Shown one piece after another: positions 47,463-58,948 of a DNA stretch of 64,000 nt. Position 1 is the stretch's first letter. Each line of letters opens with the position of its first letter. This stretch comes from Verticiella sediminum (GTDB taxonomy: Bacteria > Pseudomonadota > Gammaproteobacteria > Burkholderiales > Burkholderiaceae_B). The notes beneath the pieces are model-generated. The model worked only from the letters and a program-made list of their open reading frames with translations, ran no database searches and was not told where the DNA came from. A program made the position numbers and the translations under genes. Where the stretch lies: contig NZ_VLTJ01000028.1 in NCBI RefSeq assembly GCF_007558815.1, positions 62,001-126,000 on the forward strand, given 5' to 3'.

Positions 47463-48571
47463 CCCAGCACCTCGCGCAGGGCGGCCAGAAAGCGCGCATT
47501 CTCCTCGGGCAGCCCGACCGAAACGCGCAGCCATTCCGGCAGGCCGTCGCCGGCCACCGGACGCACGATCACGCCCCGCTTGAGCAGCTCGAGGTTGACG
47601 CGCGGCGCATCGCCCACGTGCACCAGCACGAAGTTGCCGTAGCTCGGCACGTACGTCAGGCCGAGCGCGGCGACGCCTTCGGACAGTTGCTGCAGGCCCC
47701 GGCGGTTGAGTTCGTAGCTGCGCGCCAGGAACTCGTGGTCCGCCAGCGCGGCGATGGCCGCCGCCTGCGCCGGCACGCCGACGTTGAAGGGCTGGCGCAC
47801 ACGGTTGAGCATGTCGATGATGGCCGGCTGGGCGATGCCGAAGCCCACCCGCAAGCCGGCCAGGCCGTAGGCCTTGGACAGCGTGCGCGAGACCAGCAGG
47901 TTCGGGAAGCGGCGCACCAGGGCGACGCTGTCGAAGCGCAATTCGGGCGGCAGGTACTCGTTGTAGGCTTCGTCCAGGACGACCACGACGCGCGTGCCGT
48001 GCGCATCGTGGATGGCCTGCAACGCCCGCTCTACCGCCTCGCCCGGCGCAAACGTGCCGGTCGGGTTGTTGGGGTTGGCGATGAACACCAGCCGCGTATC
48101 GTCGGCGATGGCCGCGGCCATGGCGTCCAGGTCGTGCCCGTACTCCCTGGCCGGCACCACGATGTGGCGGGCGCCGGACGCCTGCGTGGCCAGGCGATAG
48201 ACCGTGAAGGCATACTGCGAATAGACCGCGGACACACCGGGCGCGAGGAACGCGTCGGCGGCGATCTCGAGCACGTCGTTGGAGCCGTTGCCGAGGATCA
48301 GCCACTCCACGGGCACGCCGTACTTCTGCGCCAGGGCCTGCTTCAGGTAGTAGCCGTTGGAATCGGGGTAGCGCGCGGCATCGGCCAGCGCAGCCACCGC
48401 GGCGTCGCGGGCCTTGGGCGACATGCCCAGCGGGTTCTCGTTCGAGGCGAGCTTGACGATGCTGGCCGGGTCCAGGCCGAACTCGCGCGCCAGCTCTTCG
48501 ATGGGTTTGCCCGCCTGGTACGGCGCGATCGCCTGAACGTACTCAGGGGCGGGCAGGGTCTTGGCTTGCAT
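47459..48571 (-). CDS. hisC: histidinol-phosphate/aromatic aminotransferase
   Basis: 370 residues, class I/II PLP fold. KLASNENPLGMSPKARDA near 42, NPNNPTGTFAPGEAV near 170, and the PLP-lysine motif SRTLSKAYGLAGLRVG near 235 match HisC. Between pheA and tyrA, it probably serves phenylalanine and tyrosine synthesis as well as, or instead of, histidine. There is a 30-base gap from pheA. Confidence 0.92.
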   Translation of the reverse strand: MQAKTLPAPEYVQAIAPYQAGKPIEELAREFGLDPASIVKLASNENPLGMSPKARDAAVAALADAARYPDSNGYYLKQALAQKYGVPVEWLILGNGSNDVLEIAADAFLAPGVSAVYSQYAFTVYRLATQASGARHIVVPAREYGHDLDAMAAAIADDTRLVFIANPNNPTGTFAPGEAVERALQAIHDAHGTRVVVVLDEAYNEYLPPELRFDSVALVRRFPNLLVSRTLSKAYGLAGLRVGFGIAQPAIIDMLNRVRQPFNVGVPAQAAAIAALADHEFLARSYELNRRGLQQLSEGVAALGLTYVPSYGNFVLVHVGDAPRVNLELLKRGVIVRPVAGDGLPEWLRVSVGLPEENARFLAALREVLG

Positions 48572-48601
48572 GGATGGCTCCGAAAAGCATCGCGGACGGA
48601 A

Positions 48602-49687
48602 TCACTGCGCGGGGTAAGAGCCCAGCACCTTGACGAAGGCGGCCTGCTCGCGCAGCGTCTCGATGGCCCGCGCGACACCGGGGTCGCTGGCGTGGCCTTC
48701 GATGTCCACATAGAAGTAATACTCCCACTGCCCGGTACGCGCCGGACGCGATTCGAAGCGCGTCATCGATACGCCGTTCTGCGCCAGCGGGGTCAGCATC
48801 TCGTACACCGCGCCGGCGCGGTTGGCGACGGCCAGGATCAGGCTGGTCTTGTCCTTGCCCGAAGGCCGGGTGTCCTGATGCCCGATGGCGAGAAAGCGGG
48901 TGCGGTTGTGCGGGTCGTCCTGGATGCTGGATGCGACGATCTGCAGGCTCCAGGTGCCCGCGGTGGATTCGCTCGCAATGGCGGCGATCGTGGGATCGCC
49001 TGCGGCCAGCCGGGCCGCCTCGGCATTGCTGCTGACGGCCTCGCGCGCGAGTTCGTTGCAGTGCTGGGTAAGCCAGCCCTGGCACTGCGCCAGTGCCTGC
49101 GGGTGGGCCATGACGCGGGTCACGCCTTCGAGCGACCCGGACTGGGTCATCAGGCAGTGCCGCACCACCAGGGAGTTCTCGCCCAGGATGCGTACCGGCG
49201 AAGTGAGCAGCAGATCGAGGGTGCGGTTGACCGCGCCCTCGGTGGAGTTCTCGACCGGCACCATGCCGACATCGGCCCGGTTGGCCTCGACGGCGCGGAA
49301 CACCTCGTCGATGGTCACGCAGGGCAGCGTGGTGATCGCATGTCCGAAGTGCGACAGTGCGATCTGCTCCGAATACGTGCCGGCCGGGCCCAGGTAGGCC
49401 ACGGTCAGGCCGCGCTCCAGGCCGCGACAGGCCGAGATGATCTCGGTCCAGACGGCGTGCACGGCGTCGGTCGGCAATGGCCCGGGGTTGCGCGCCTGCA
49501 GGCCCCGGATGACCTGCGCTTCGCGCTCGGGGCGCAGCACGGCCACGTCCTGGCCGCCCAAGGCGTGCTTGACTTCGCCCACGCGCAGCGCAAGCCGGGC
49601 GCGCTCGCTGAGCAGTTCGAGAATCTGCGCGTCCAGCGCATCGATACCCTCGCGCAGCGGCGCGAGTTGGCGGGCGAGATCATCCAT
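48602..49687 (-). CDS. pheA: bifunctional chorismate mutase/prephenate dehydratase
   Basis: 361 residues. A chorismate mutase helix bundle (about 1-90, [23 protein letters not shown]) is followed by the prephenate dehydratase domain ([34 protein letters not shown]) and an ACT domain near 280-355 ([39 protein letters not shown]), which binds phenylalanine for feedback inhibition. It overlaps serC by 8 bases. Confidence 0.95.
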   Translation of the reverse strand: MDDLARQLAPLREGIDALDAQILELLSERARLALRVGEVKHALGGQDVAVLRPEREAQVIRGLQARNPGPLPTDAVHAVWTEIISACRGLERGLTVAYLGPAGTYSEQIALSHFGHAITTLPCVTIDEVFRAVEANRADVGMVPVENSTEGAVNRTLDLLLTSPVRILGENSLVVRHCLMTQSGSLEGVTRVMAHPQALAQCQGWLTQHCNELAREAVSSNAEAARLAAGDPTIAAIASESTAGTWSLQIVASSIQDDPHNRTRFLAIGHQDTRPSGKDKTSLILAVANRAGAVYEMLTPLAQNGVSMTRFESRPARTGQWEYYFYVDIEGHASDPGVARAIETLREQAAFVKVLGSYPAQ

Positions 49688-50805
49688 GGCGCTGCGCGAA
49701 CTCCCGCATGTAGTCGACCAGGGCCTGCACGCCGGCGATCGGCATGGCGTTGTAGATGGAGGCGCGCATGCCGCCCACGCTCTTGTGCCCCTTCAGGGAG
49801 AGCAGGCCGGCCTCGGCCGAGCCCTTCAGGAAGGCGTCGTTGTGCGATTCGTCGGCGAGGACGAAGGGCACGTTCATGCGCGAGCGCACCGGCGCGTGAA
49901 TGCGGTTGCGGTAGAAGCCGCTGCCGTCGATGTAGCTGTAGAGCAGGTCGGCCTTGGCCTTGTTCGCGGCCTCCATGCCGGCCAGCCCGCCGTTGGCCAG
50001 CACCCACTTGAAGACCAGCCCCGCCAGATAGATGCCGTAGGTGGGCGGCGTGTTGAAGCGCGAATGCTCCTTGGCCACGTTGACGTAGTCGAACGCGCTC
50101 GGACAGACCGGCAGCGCATGGCCGATGAGATCGCGGCGCACCACGACGACGGTCACGCCGGCCGGGCCGGCATTCTTCTGCGCGCCGGCGTACAGCACGC
50201 CCGCACGCGCGATCTGCATCGGCCGCGACAGGAAGTGCGAGGACGCGTCGATCACCAGCGGCACGTCGGCCGCGCCGTAGGCGTCGCCCGTGGGCCAGTC
50301 GATGAACTCGATGCCGTCGATCGTCTCGTTGCTGCAGAAGTGCACGTAGCTCGCGTCCGGACGCACCTTCCAGTCGGCGGGCACGGGCATCCAGGTGTAG
50401 GGCGCCTGGGCCTTGCCCTCCAGCGTCTTCTCCTGGTCGGCCGCGGCGGCGATGGCGATGTCGCCGTAGCGCTGCGCTTCCTTGTGCGACTTCTTGGACC
50501 ACGAGCCCGACAGCACGTAGTCGGCCTTGTGCTCGGGCCGACGGCCGATCAGGTTGAGCGGAATGATCGCGTTCTCGGCCGTCGCGCCGCCCTGCATGAA
50601 GAGCACGGCGTAGTCGTCCCCGACGCCGAGCAGGCTGCGCAGGTCGGCCTCGGCCTCGTCGCAGATCTGCACGAATTCCTTGCCGCGATGGCTCATCTCC
50701 ATCACGGACATGCCGCTGCCGCGCCAATCGAGCATTTCCTCGGCGGCCTGGCGCAGGACGCTCTCCGGCATGGCCGCCGGGCCCGCCGAGAAGTTGTAGG
50801 GACGG

Positions 50806-50813
<8 letters not shown>
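49680..50813 (-). CDS. serC: phosphoserine aminotransferase
   Basis: 377 residues. [22 protein letters not shown] opens the protein and the PLP-lysine lies in [14 protein letters not shown] near 200. It makes phosphoserine for serine synthesis and also serves pyridoxal phosphate synthesis. The start overlaps the 3' end of gyrA by 8 bases. Confidence 0.95.
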
Positions 50814-53481
<2,668 letters not shown>

Positions 53482-53846
53482 AGGAGCGGTACCAAATTGG
53501 GCGTTCAGGCCAAGCGGACGAGTTTATCATCCTGCCGCCCCGGGCCGCGCCCCGTGGCGATAGTGACTCGCCGGCCGCGGAAATATTTAGACAGATTGCG
53601 TTTCGCGCCAGACACGAGCGTTGACTCGGATGCGGCGGCGAGGCGCCGGGCCTGGCCAATAAACTGCGGGCTAACCCCGATGACATGTGGGCAAAAACCA
53701 ACACCAACCTGCGCCAGGCCCGTGCTTTGCTTGCGCCGTCAAATACGAACATTCCACAATGAAGTCACGGGTTTAGCCCGCCGTCTTCGTGGTCTGAACA
53801 ATGCATGACACGCCTGCCGCACTGGCCGGGAGGTCCTGAAAATCCT
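53482..53846. other. intergenic region between gyrA and the ompA promoter
   Basis: No gene seen. It must hold the gyrA promoter on the minus strand, but I could not place it with confidence. Confidence 0.4.
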
Positions 53847-53874
53847 TTGAAACACATACCCTGATTGATATACT
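53847..53874 (+). promoter_or_regulatory. sigma-70 promoter of ompA
   Basis: TTGAAA (53847-53852), 16-base spacer, TATACT (53869-53874). The start of transcription would be near 53881, leaving a leader of about 100 bases that ends in GAGGAGA before the ompA ATG. Both boxes are near consensus, as expected for an abundant protein. Confidence 0.65.
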
Positions 53875-53980
53875 GGCCAGCGTATGTCCCCCTCATTTTT
53901 CGGGACGCCAGTACTTACCTTCTGCGGCGGGGGTTCGCTGCGAAACTCACAATTTCTGCTTCAAGCTCACGAGGAGAAAC

Positions 53981-54631
53981 ATGAACAAGCCCTCAAAAAT
54001 CGCACTGGCGCTTGCGTTCGCCGCCACCACAGTCAGCGGCGTTGCCATGGCCCAGCAAGTGCGTGCGGTTGCTGATCCCGCTGTCATCGCCCAGAACATT
54101 GGCACCGGCGAGAACAACTGGGTGAACGTCAGCGGTCTGCCCTGGATGAACGGCACGAACGAACATTGCTGGCGCAATGCGTTCTGGACGCCGGCCACCG
54201 GCCTGATGGGCTGCGACGGCACGATCATCGCCCAGGCCGCGCCGCCCGCGCCGCCCCCGGCTGTTGCTCCCGTGGCTGAAAAGGTCGTCTACGACGCCGA
54301 CACGTTCTTCGACTTCGACAAGACCGACATCAAGCCGGACGGCCGTCAGATGCTCGACGAACTGGTCCGCCAGGTCAACAACCTCGAGCTTGAAGTCATC
54401 ATCGCTGTCGGCCACACCGACTCGATCGGTACGGACGCCTACAACCAAGGCCTGTCCGAGCGTCGCGCCAACGCCGTCAAGCAATACCTGGTCGGCCGTG
54501 GCATCGACCCGAACCGTATCTACACGGAAGGCAAGGGCGAAAGCCAGCCGGTCGCCAGCAACGCCACCCGCGAGGGCCGCGCTCAGAACCGTCGCGTGGA
54601 ACTGGAAGTCGTCGGCACCCGCCGCAAGTAA
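53981..54631 (+). CDS. ompA: OmpA-family outer membrane/peptidoglycan-binding protein
   Basis: 216 residues. A Sec signal peptide ends near AMAQQ. The N-terminal part (about 25-85) is short, with two Cys (NEHCWRN, GLMGCDG), and cannot form a beta-barrel. A Pro/Ala hinge leads to the OmpA C-terminal domain (about 95-210): FFDFDKTDIKPDG, GHTDSIGTDAYNQGLSERRA, NATREGRAQNRRVELEV. The Asp and Arg that bind diaminopimelate are kept. The layout matches the major OmpA protein of Bordetella. Confidence 0.92.
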   Translation: MNKPSKIALALAFAATTVSGVAMAQQVRAVADPAVIAQNIGTGENNWVNVSGLPWMNGTNEHCWRNAFWTPATGLMGCDGTIIAQAAPPAPPPAVAPVAEKVVYDADTFFDFDKTDIKPDGRQMLDELVRQVNNLELEVIIAVGHTDSIGTDAYNQGLSERRANAVKQYLVGRGIDPNRIYTEGKGESQPVASNATREGRAQNRRVELEVVGTRRK

Positions 54632-54693
54632 TCCCGCGGTGTACCGGGCGGCCCGGCCGCCCGGTTGCAGTACGATCCGAGTGGGTAGAATGA

Positions 54694-54726
54694 AACCTGG
54701 CAGAGACATCTGCCAGGTTTTTTTTT
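54694..54726 (+). terminator. rho-independent terminator of ompA
   Basis: AACCTGGCAG-AGACAT-CTGCCAGGTT followed by an unbroken run of T. A GC-only hairpin at 54644-54664 precedes it. Confidence 0.9.
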
Positions 54727-54753
54727 GCCGCCGGGCCGCTCCCAAGGCAAAAG

Positions 54754-54800
54754 CGCCCCCTGGGGGGCAGCAAGCCGAAGGCGCAGCGTGGGGGCTTTTT
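54754..54800. repeat. GC-rich intergenic repeat before ubiG
   Basis: GCGCCCCCTGGGGGGCAG followed by GCCGAAGGCGCAGCGTGGGG and T-rich DNA. It shares its CGCCCCCTGGGGGGC core with 15651-15665 and looks like a widespread intergenic hairpin/terminator of this group. Confidence 0.5.
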
Positions 54801-54850
54801 TTGCCGCCGCGGCGGCGCGCACGCGCCATCCTCTTTTTCCGGACGACCCC

Positions 54851-55663
54851 ATGACCGCCACGCCATCGACCACCAACGCCAGCGCAGCCGAACTCGCCAA
54901 GTTCAGTGCGCTCGCGTCGCGCTGGTGGGACCCGACCAGCGAGTTCAAGCCCCTGCACGCCATCAATCCGCTGCGCCTGGGCTGGATCGAGGACATCGTC
55001 GCACAGGCGGACAGCTCGTCCGGGCGCGCCCTCGTGCCCGTCAGCGCCACGGCCGCGCCGGCGCCGACGGCGCCCAGCGCCTTGCAGGGCAAGCGCATCG
55101 TCGACGTGGGCTGCGGCGGCGGCATCCTGGCCGAGAGCATGGCCAAGCGCGGCGCCACTGTCACCGGGATCGACCTCGCCGAGAAGCCTCTGACGGTGGC
55201 TCGCCTGCACAGCCTGGAGTCCGGCGTGAAGGTCGACTATCGCTGCATCGCCGTCGAGGACCTGGCGCGGGACCACCCCGGTACCTACGACATCGTCACG
55301 TGCATGGAAATGCTGGAGCACGTCCCCGACCCGGCCTCCGTGGTGCGCGCGTGCGCGACCCTGGTCAAGCCCGGCGGCCACGTCTTTCTGTCCACGATCA
55401 ACCGCAATCTCAAGTCGTTCCTGCAGGCCATCGTCGCGGCGGAGTTCGTCCTGCGCATGCTGCCGCGCGGCACCCACGACTACGCCAACTTCCTCAAGCC
55501 CAGCGAACTCGCCATGGCATGCCGTGGCGCGGGCCTGGAGATCACCCGTCTGCAGGGCTTCACCTACAACCCGCTGACCGACGTGTACAGCCTCACCGCC
55601 GATACCGGCGTCAACTATCTGATGGCGACCCGCCGCCCGCTGCCTGTCGCCGCCACTGCATGA
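54851..55663 (+). CDS. ubiG: 3-demethylubiquinol 3-O-methyltransferase
   Basis: 270 residues from ATG 54851. [16 protein letters not shown] and [12 protein letters not shown] at the N-terminus, the SAM motif [15 protein letters not shown], and EMLEHVPDP are diagnostic for UbiG. An extra Ala/Pro-rich stretch of about 25 residues ([13 protein letters not shown]) precedes the SAM motif. It performs both O-methylations of ubiquinone synthesis. The stop overlaps gph by 4 bases. Confidence 0.94.
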   Translation: MTATPSTTNASAAELAKFSALASRWWDPTSEFKPLHAINPLRLGWIEDIVAQADSSSGRALVPVSATAAPAPTAPSALQGKRIVDVGCGGGILAESMAKRGATVTGIDLAEKPLTVARLHSLESGVKVDYRCIAVEDLARDHPGTYDIVTCMEMLEHVPDPASVVRACATLVKPGGHVFLSTINRNLKSFLQAIVAAEFVLRMLPRGTHDYANFLKPSELAMACRGAGLEITRLQGFTYNPLTDVYSLTADTGVNYLMATRRPLPVAATA

Positions 55664-56331
55664 GCATGTCCATCACCGCCATCCTGTTCGACTTCGACGG
55701 CACGCTTGCCGACACCGCGCCGGATCTCGCCGGCGCAGCCAACCTGCAGCGCACCAAGCGCAACCTGCCTGCGCTGGCCTACGAGCAACTGCGTCCGGTC
55801 GCCTCGCAGGGCGCGCGCGGCCTGCTGCGCGTGGCCCTGGGCCTGGCCACCGACGACCCGGCCTACCCCGAGGCGCGCGACGCCTTCCTGCAGGACTACG
55901 CCGCCACCAAGGATCAGCAGTCACGGCTTTTCCCGGGCGTGCTCGAGCTGCTGGCGCAGATCGAATCCGCGGGCATGCAATGGGGCATCGTCACCAACAA
56001 GGTAGCCTGGCTCGCCGAGCCCCTGATCGCCAGCCTCGAGCTGAACGCGGGCGTGGTCGTGTGCGGCGATACGACGCCCCACGCCAAGCCACACCCCGAG
56101 CCGTTGCTGCACGCAGCGCGCATGCTGGACAAGGCGCCCGACGCCTGCATCTACGTCGGCGACGACCTGCGCGACGTGCTGGCCGGCAAGGCGGCAGGCA
56201 TGCCGACGGTGGCCGCCGCCTGGGGCTATTGCGGCGAGGACCAGCCCGTCACCGAGTGGGCCGCCGACCGCATCGCCGACGATCCGCAAGGCGTCTGGGC
56301 CGCCATCCAGTCGCTCGTCGCCGAGCGCTGA
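55660..56331 (+). CDS. gph: phosphoglycolate phosphatase, HAD superfamily
   Basis: 223 residues. The HAD motif I is [10 protein letters not shown] with the nucleophile Asp near residue 11; motif II is IVTNK, and motif IV is [12 protein letters not shown]. Gph removes 2-phosphoglycolate made during repair and oxygenase side reactions. Start ATG overlaps the ubiG stop (ATGA). A ubiG-gph pair is common in proteobacteria. Confidence 0.9.
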   Translation: MSMSITAILFDFDGTLADTAPDLAGAANLQRTKRNLPALAYEQLRPVASQGARGLLRVALGLATDDPAYPEARDAFLQDYAATKDQQSRLFPGVLELLAQIESAGMQWGIVTNKVAWLAEPLIASLELNAGVVVCGDTTPHAKPHPEPLLHAARMLDKAPDACIYVGDDLRDVLAGKAAGMPTVAAAWGYCGEDQPVTEWAADRIADDPQGVWAAIQSLVAER

Positions 56332-56500
56332 ACAGCCCCCGGGCACAACAGGCCCCGGCCACCGCCAGGACGTTACGCTCGAGCGGGCCGACGGGCGCCG
56401 CGCCCGCCAGTTGGGCGGGCACGGCGTCGCGTTGCGGCAACAGGCGGCACGCTTCCCGGCACGCCCCTTGAAGCCACCCGCCTTCGCCCCATATATGGAC

Positions 56501-56506
56501 TACAAT
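56501..56506 (+). promoter_or_regulatory. -10 box of ssrA
   Basis: TACAAT, ten bases before the mature tmRNA 5' end. A good -35 at the right distance was not seen. Confidence 0.5.
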
Positions 56507-56516
56507 GGCAGTACCT

Positions 56517-56884
56517 GGGGCCGATCCGGATTCGACGTGGGTCGCGAAACAGTGCAGGGCATGTCGAGCACCAGTAAGCTCGTAAATCCACTGGAACACC
56601 AATAAACGCCAACGATGAGCGTTTCGCTATCGCCGCTTAAAAACCGGTAATGCGCGCTGCACCGGTTTGCCTTTGGGCCGGGTGGGGCAACCCACAGCAG
56701 CGTCATTCACAAAGGATCGGGTCAGGATGGGGTCACACGTCCTGGTCTTAAATCACGTGAATCGCCATGGGCCGGTGCGTCGGCTGACCAAACCCCATGG
56801 TTAAAACAGAACCAGCAGACTAAACATGTAGAACTGCCTGCGGAGGGCTTGCGGACGGGGGTTCAATTCCCCCCGGCTCCACCA
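56517..56884 (+). ncRNA. ssrA: tmRNA
   Basis: The 5' end GGGGCCGATCCGGATTCGACG pairs with the 3' CGGCTCCACCA to form the acceptor stem, and GGTTCAATTCCCCCCGGCTC is the T-arm. The tag frame begins GCC at 56608 and ends TAA at 56640, giving ANDERFAIAA. The CCA end is encoded. Length about 368 bases, normal for a one-piece tmRNA. It rescues stalled ribosomes with SmpB. Confidence 0.95.
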
Positions 56885-57066
56885 CTTTAGACAGCGCTAG
56901 ACAGGTCCAGCCAGAGGGGCGACACCCGCAAAGTCGTCCCGGACCGTCTAGAACCGTCTCCCGTTTCACACGAGATTCACACCAGTCGGTTGGGCCGCCC
57001 TCGAGGCGGCCTTTCTTTTGGTGCGCCGGGATCAGCGCGCCTGGCGGCTTCGGGCATAGTGTTGCC
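56885..57066. other. ssrA 3' flank
   Basis: Apart from the terminator, the flank has two partial repeats, TTTAGACAGCGCTAGACAGG, just past the CCA end. The 3' end of ssrA is a known integration place for islands, but no integrase gene or second att copy is seen in the window. Confidence 0.35.
56993..57019 (+). terminator. rho-independent terminator downstream of ssrA
   Basis: GGCCGCC-CTCGA-GGCGGCC followed by TTTCTTTT, about 110 bases past the tmRNA CCA end. Confidence 0.8.
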
Positions 57067-57330
57067 CTACAGGTTGGGGTGCGATTGCAGCCATTCTCGC
57101 AGCGCGACGTCGATGCGCGTCTGCCAGCCGGCAAGCGGCTGGCCCTCGCCTTGACCATCGCCCGGCGCTTGGGCGTGGACATCGGCGGGGTGGCCCCGAT
57201 AGACCGGTACGAAGGCGTCGCGGAGATGGTGCTCGACGCGGCTTTCCATGCGCATGCCGCGCTGACCACCCGAGCGCCTGCTTGGCTGGCACGCAGCCCT
57301 GTTTCCGACCGGCGACTCCGGTATGAGCAA
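57067..57330 (-). pseudogene. possible BrnA-like antitoxin remnant beside ssrA
   Basis: An 87-codon frame whose end, LAGWQTRIDVALREWLQSHPNL, resembles the C-terminus of BrnA-type antitoxins (GWQTRIxxALREW). RGHPADVHAQ before it is also like the linker of such proteins, but the part between looks damaged. No BrnT-like toxin is found beside it. I see it as a probable decayed gene; it could be chance. Confidence 0.35.
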
Positions 57331-57412
57331 CTACGAATGGCAGATTGAGCGCAAACGCCGTTGGCCGGCCGCCCAAGTCACCGCCGGGCGCGCCCCGCCA
57401 AGTGCAGAGCAA

Positions 57413-58945
57413 TCACGGCGTCCGCTGCGCGAAGTACGCCTCGGCCGCCGGATGCATCGGAATCGTCAGCCCGACACGCGCCCGGCGCGGCGAGATCATC
57501 GCGCCCGCGCTGCTGCCGGCGGCCAGGAAATCGGCGCCGCCGAAGAAGGTCTCCAGCAGGCCGTGCACCTCGGCATCGGTCAGGTCCTCGCGGCCGACCA
57601 GCAAGGCGGTGACGGCGACGGTGCGCAGGGGCAGCGCCTGGCCCGGATAGGTGCCCGGCGCGAGCGTGACGGGCACCAGCTCGGGATCGGTCCGCGCCAT
57701 GGCGTCCACGGCGTCGGCCGCCAGCGGCAGCATGCGGATGGCGCCGTCGGCCCACAGCCGCTGCAGTTGGCGGGCAGGGGCATGGATGACGGCGAAGAAT
57801 GCGTCGATCTCGCCGCGTGCCAGGGCTTGCGCGGCAGCCTCGGGGCCAAGGGCGGTGATCCCGGCAAGATCGGCCTCCTCGATCCCGTGCGCCCGCAGCA
57901 CGGCGAGCGCGGTGGCGCGCGAGCCCGACGCGGGCAGGCCGAGATCGACACGCCGGCCGCGCAACTCGTCCAGCGACTCCGCTCCGTCGGCACGCACGAT
58001 CACCTGCACGGGCTCGGGGAACAGCGTACCCAGCGCGCGCAGCGCGGTGTCTTGCGGACGCGCGGCGAAGGTGCCCGTGCCCCGGTAGGCCATGGCGGCG
58101 ATGTCGCTCTGCACCAGCGCCGCGCTCGCCAGCCCACGCCGCAGCATCTCGACGTTCTGTGCGCTGCCATCGGTGGTCACGGAAGCCGCCTGTACGCCAT
58201 GCGTCCTGCCGAAGGCGGCGACGGTGCGTGCGATCAGGTCGTATTCGCCCGCGGTGGGTCCGCCGGCGATGACGAATGCACGATGCAACTGCTCCAGGCG
58301 CAGATTGATCTGCTGGATGGCGGCCTGAAGCTCCTCGGCGACGATCGCGCGTGCTTCGGCGCCCTGGCGCGCCGGGGTGCGGTCGACGATGGCGCGGATC
58401 TGCTCGACGAGGCCGCGTGCCAATGATCCGGCCGTATCCTCGGGCCCGCTGGCCTCTCCCGCCGGCGGAACGTACAGGGTCGGCTCCCAGCCATCGGCGC
58501 CCTGGCGAAAGGTCACCGAGCCGCGCACGCGCAACTCGTCGCCCGCGGCGTTGCCGTCGCTGTCGATGCCGCCGATACCCGGCTCGGTGGCGCCCAGCAG
58601 CGAGGCCAGGGCGGCCGGTGTGAGCGACTCCCAATCCGAGAACTGGTAATCGCGCTGCAACGCCAGTGTGGCGTTGTAGTAGACGATGTGGCGCGGCGCG
58701 CCGTCGCTGGCAGTGCCCAGCGGCGCGCTGCCCAGCCGGCGCAGGCTGGCGATCTCGAGCAGCGGATCGGCAAAGGTGGCCTGCAGGCGGTCCTGCACCG
58801 CCTCGCGCACGGCGGTTTCGTCGGGCGCACGCGAACATGCGGCCAACAGACACAGGCACAGGAGCATGAACAGCAGCCGCAGCGCGGACAGCCAGGCAGG
58901 CGCGAGGACCGGGGGATGGACGCGAGAGAATGCAGTCGTGGCCAT
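57413..58945 (-). CDS. TAXI-family solute-binding lipoprotein with a long N-terminal extension
   Basis: 510 residues. A lipoprotein signal ends LCLLAAC (Cys near 37). Residues about 40-230 form an extra region that normal TAXI receptors (about 320 residues) lack. The TAXI domain follows: FVIAGGPTAGEYDLIARTVA, SVTTDGSAQNVEMLRRGLASAALVQSD, VDLGLPASGSRATALAVLRAHG. TAXI receptors usually feed TRAP permeases; at least one has been reported to bind glutamate. Here no TRAP permease is present, and the gene starts 3 bases after gltS, so the receptor probably works with, or regulates, GltS. Confidence 0.85.
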   Translation of the reverse strand: MATTAFSRVHPPVLAPAWLSALRLLFMLLCLCLLAACSRAPDETAVREAVQDRLQATFADPLLEIASLRRLGSAPLGTASDGAPRHIVYYNATLALQRDYQFSDWESLTPAALASLLGATEPGIGGIDSDGNAAGDELRVRGSVTFRQGADGWEPTLYVPPAGEASGPEDTAGSLARGLVEQIRAIVDRTPARQGAEARAIVAEELQAAIQQINLRLEQLHRAFVIAGGPTAGEYDLIARTVAAFGRTHGVQAASVTTDGSAQNVEMLRRGLASAALVQSDIAAMAYRGTGTFAARPQDTALRALGTLFPEPVQVIVRADGAESLDELRGRRVDLGLPASGSRATALAVLRAHGIEEADLAGITALGPEAAAQALARGEIDAFFAVIHAPARQLQRLWADGAIRMLPLAADAVDAMARTDPELVPVTLAPGTYPGQALPLRTVAVTALLVGREDLTDAEVHGLLETFFGGADFLAAGSSAGAMISPRRARVGLTIPMHPAAEAYFAQRTP

Positions 58946-58948
58946 GGC

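Noticed and set aside
55510-55530. A TGGCATGCC match inside ubiG that resembles the operator palindrome
   Set aside because: It lies within coding sequence, lacks the outer G and C of the consensus arms, and is far from any promoter.
57079-57348. An 89-codon plus-strand frame after ssrA
   Set aside because: No start signal, no family likeness, and it overlaps the minus-strand frame with the GWQTRI motif, which looks more protein-like.
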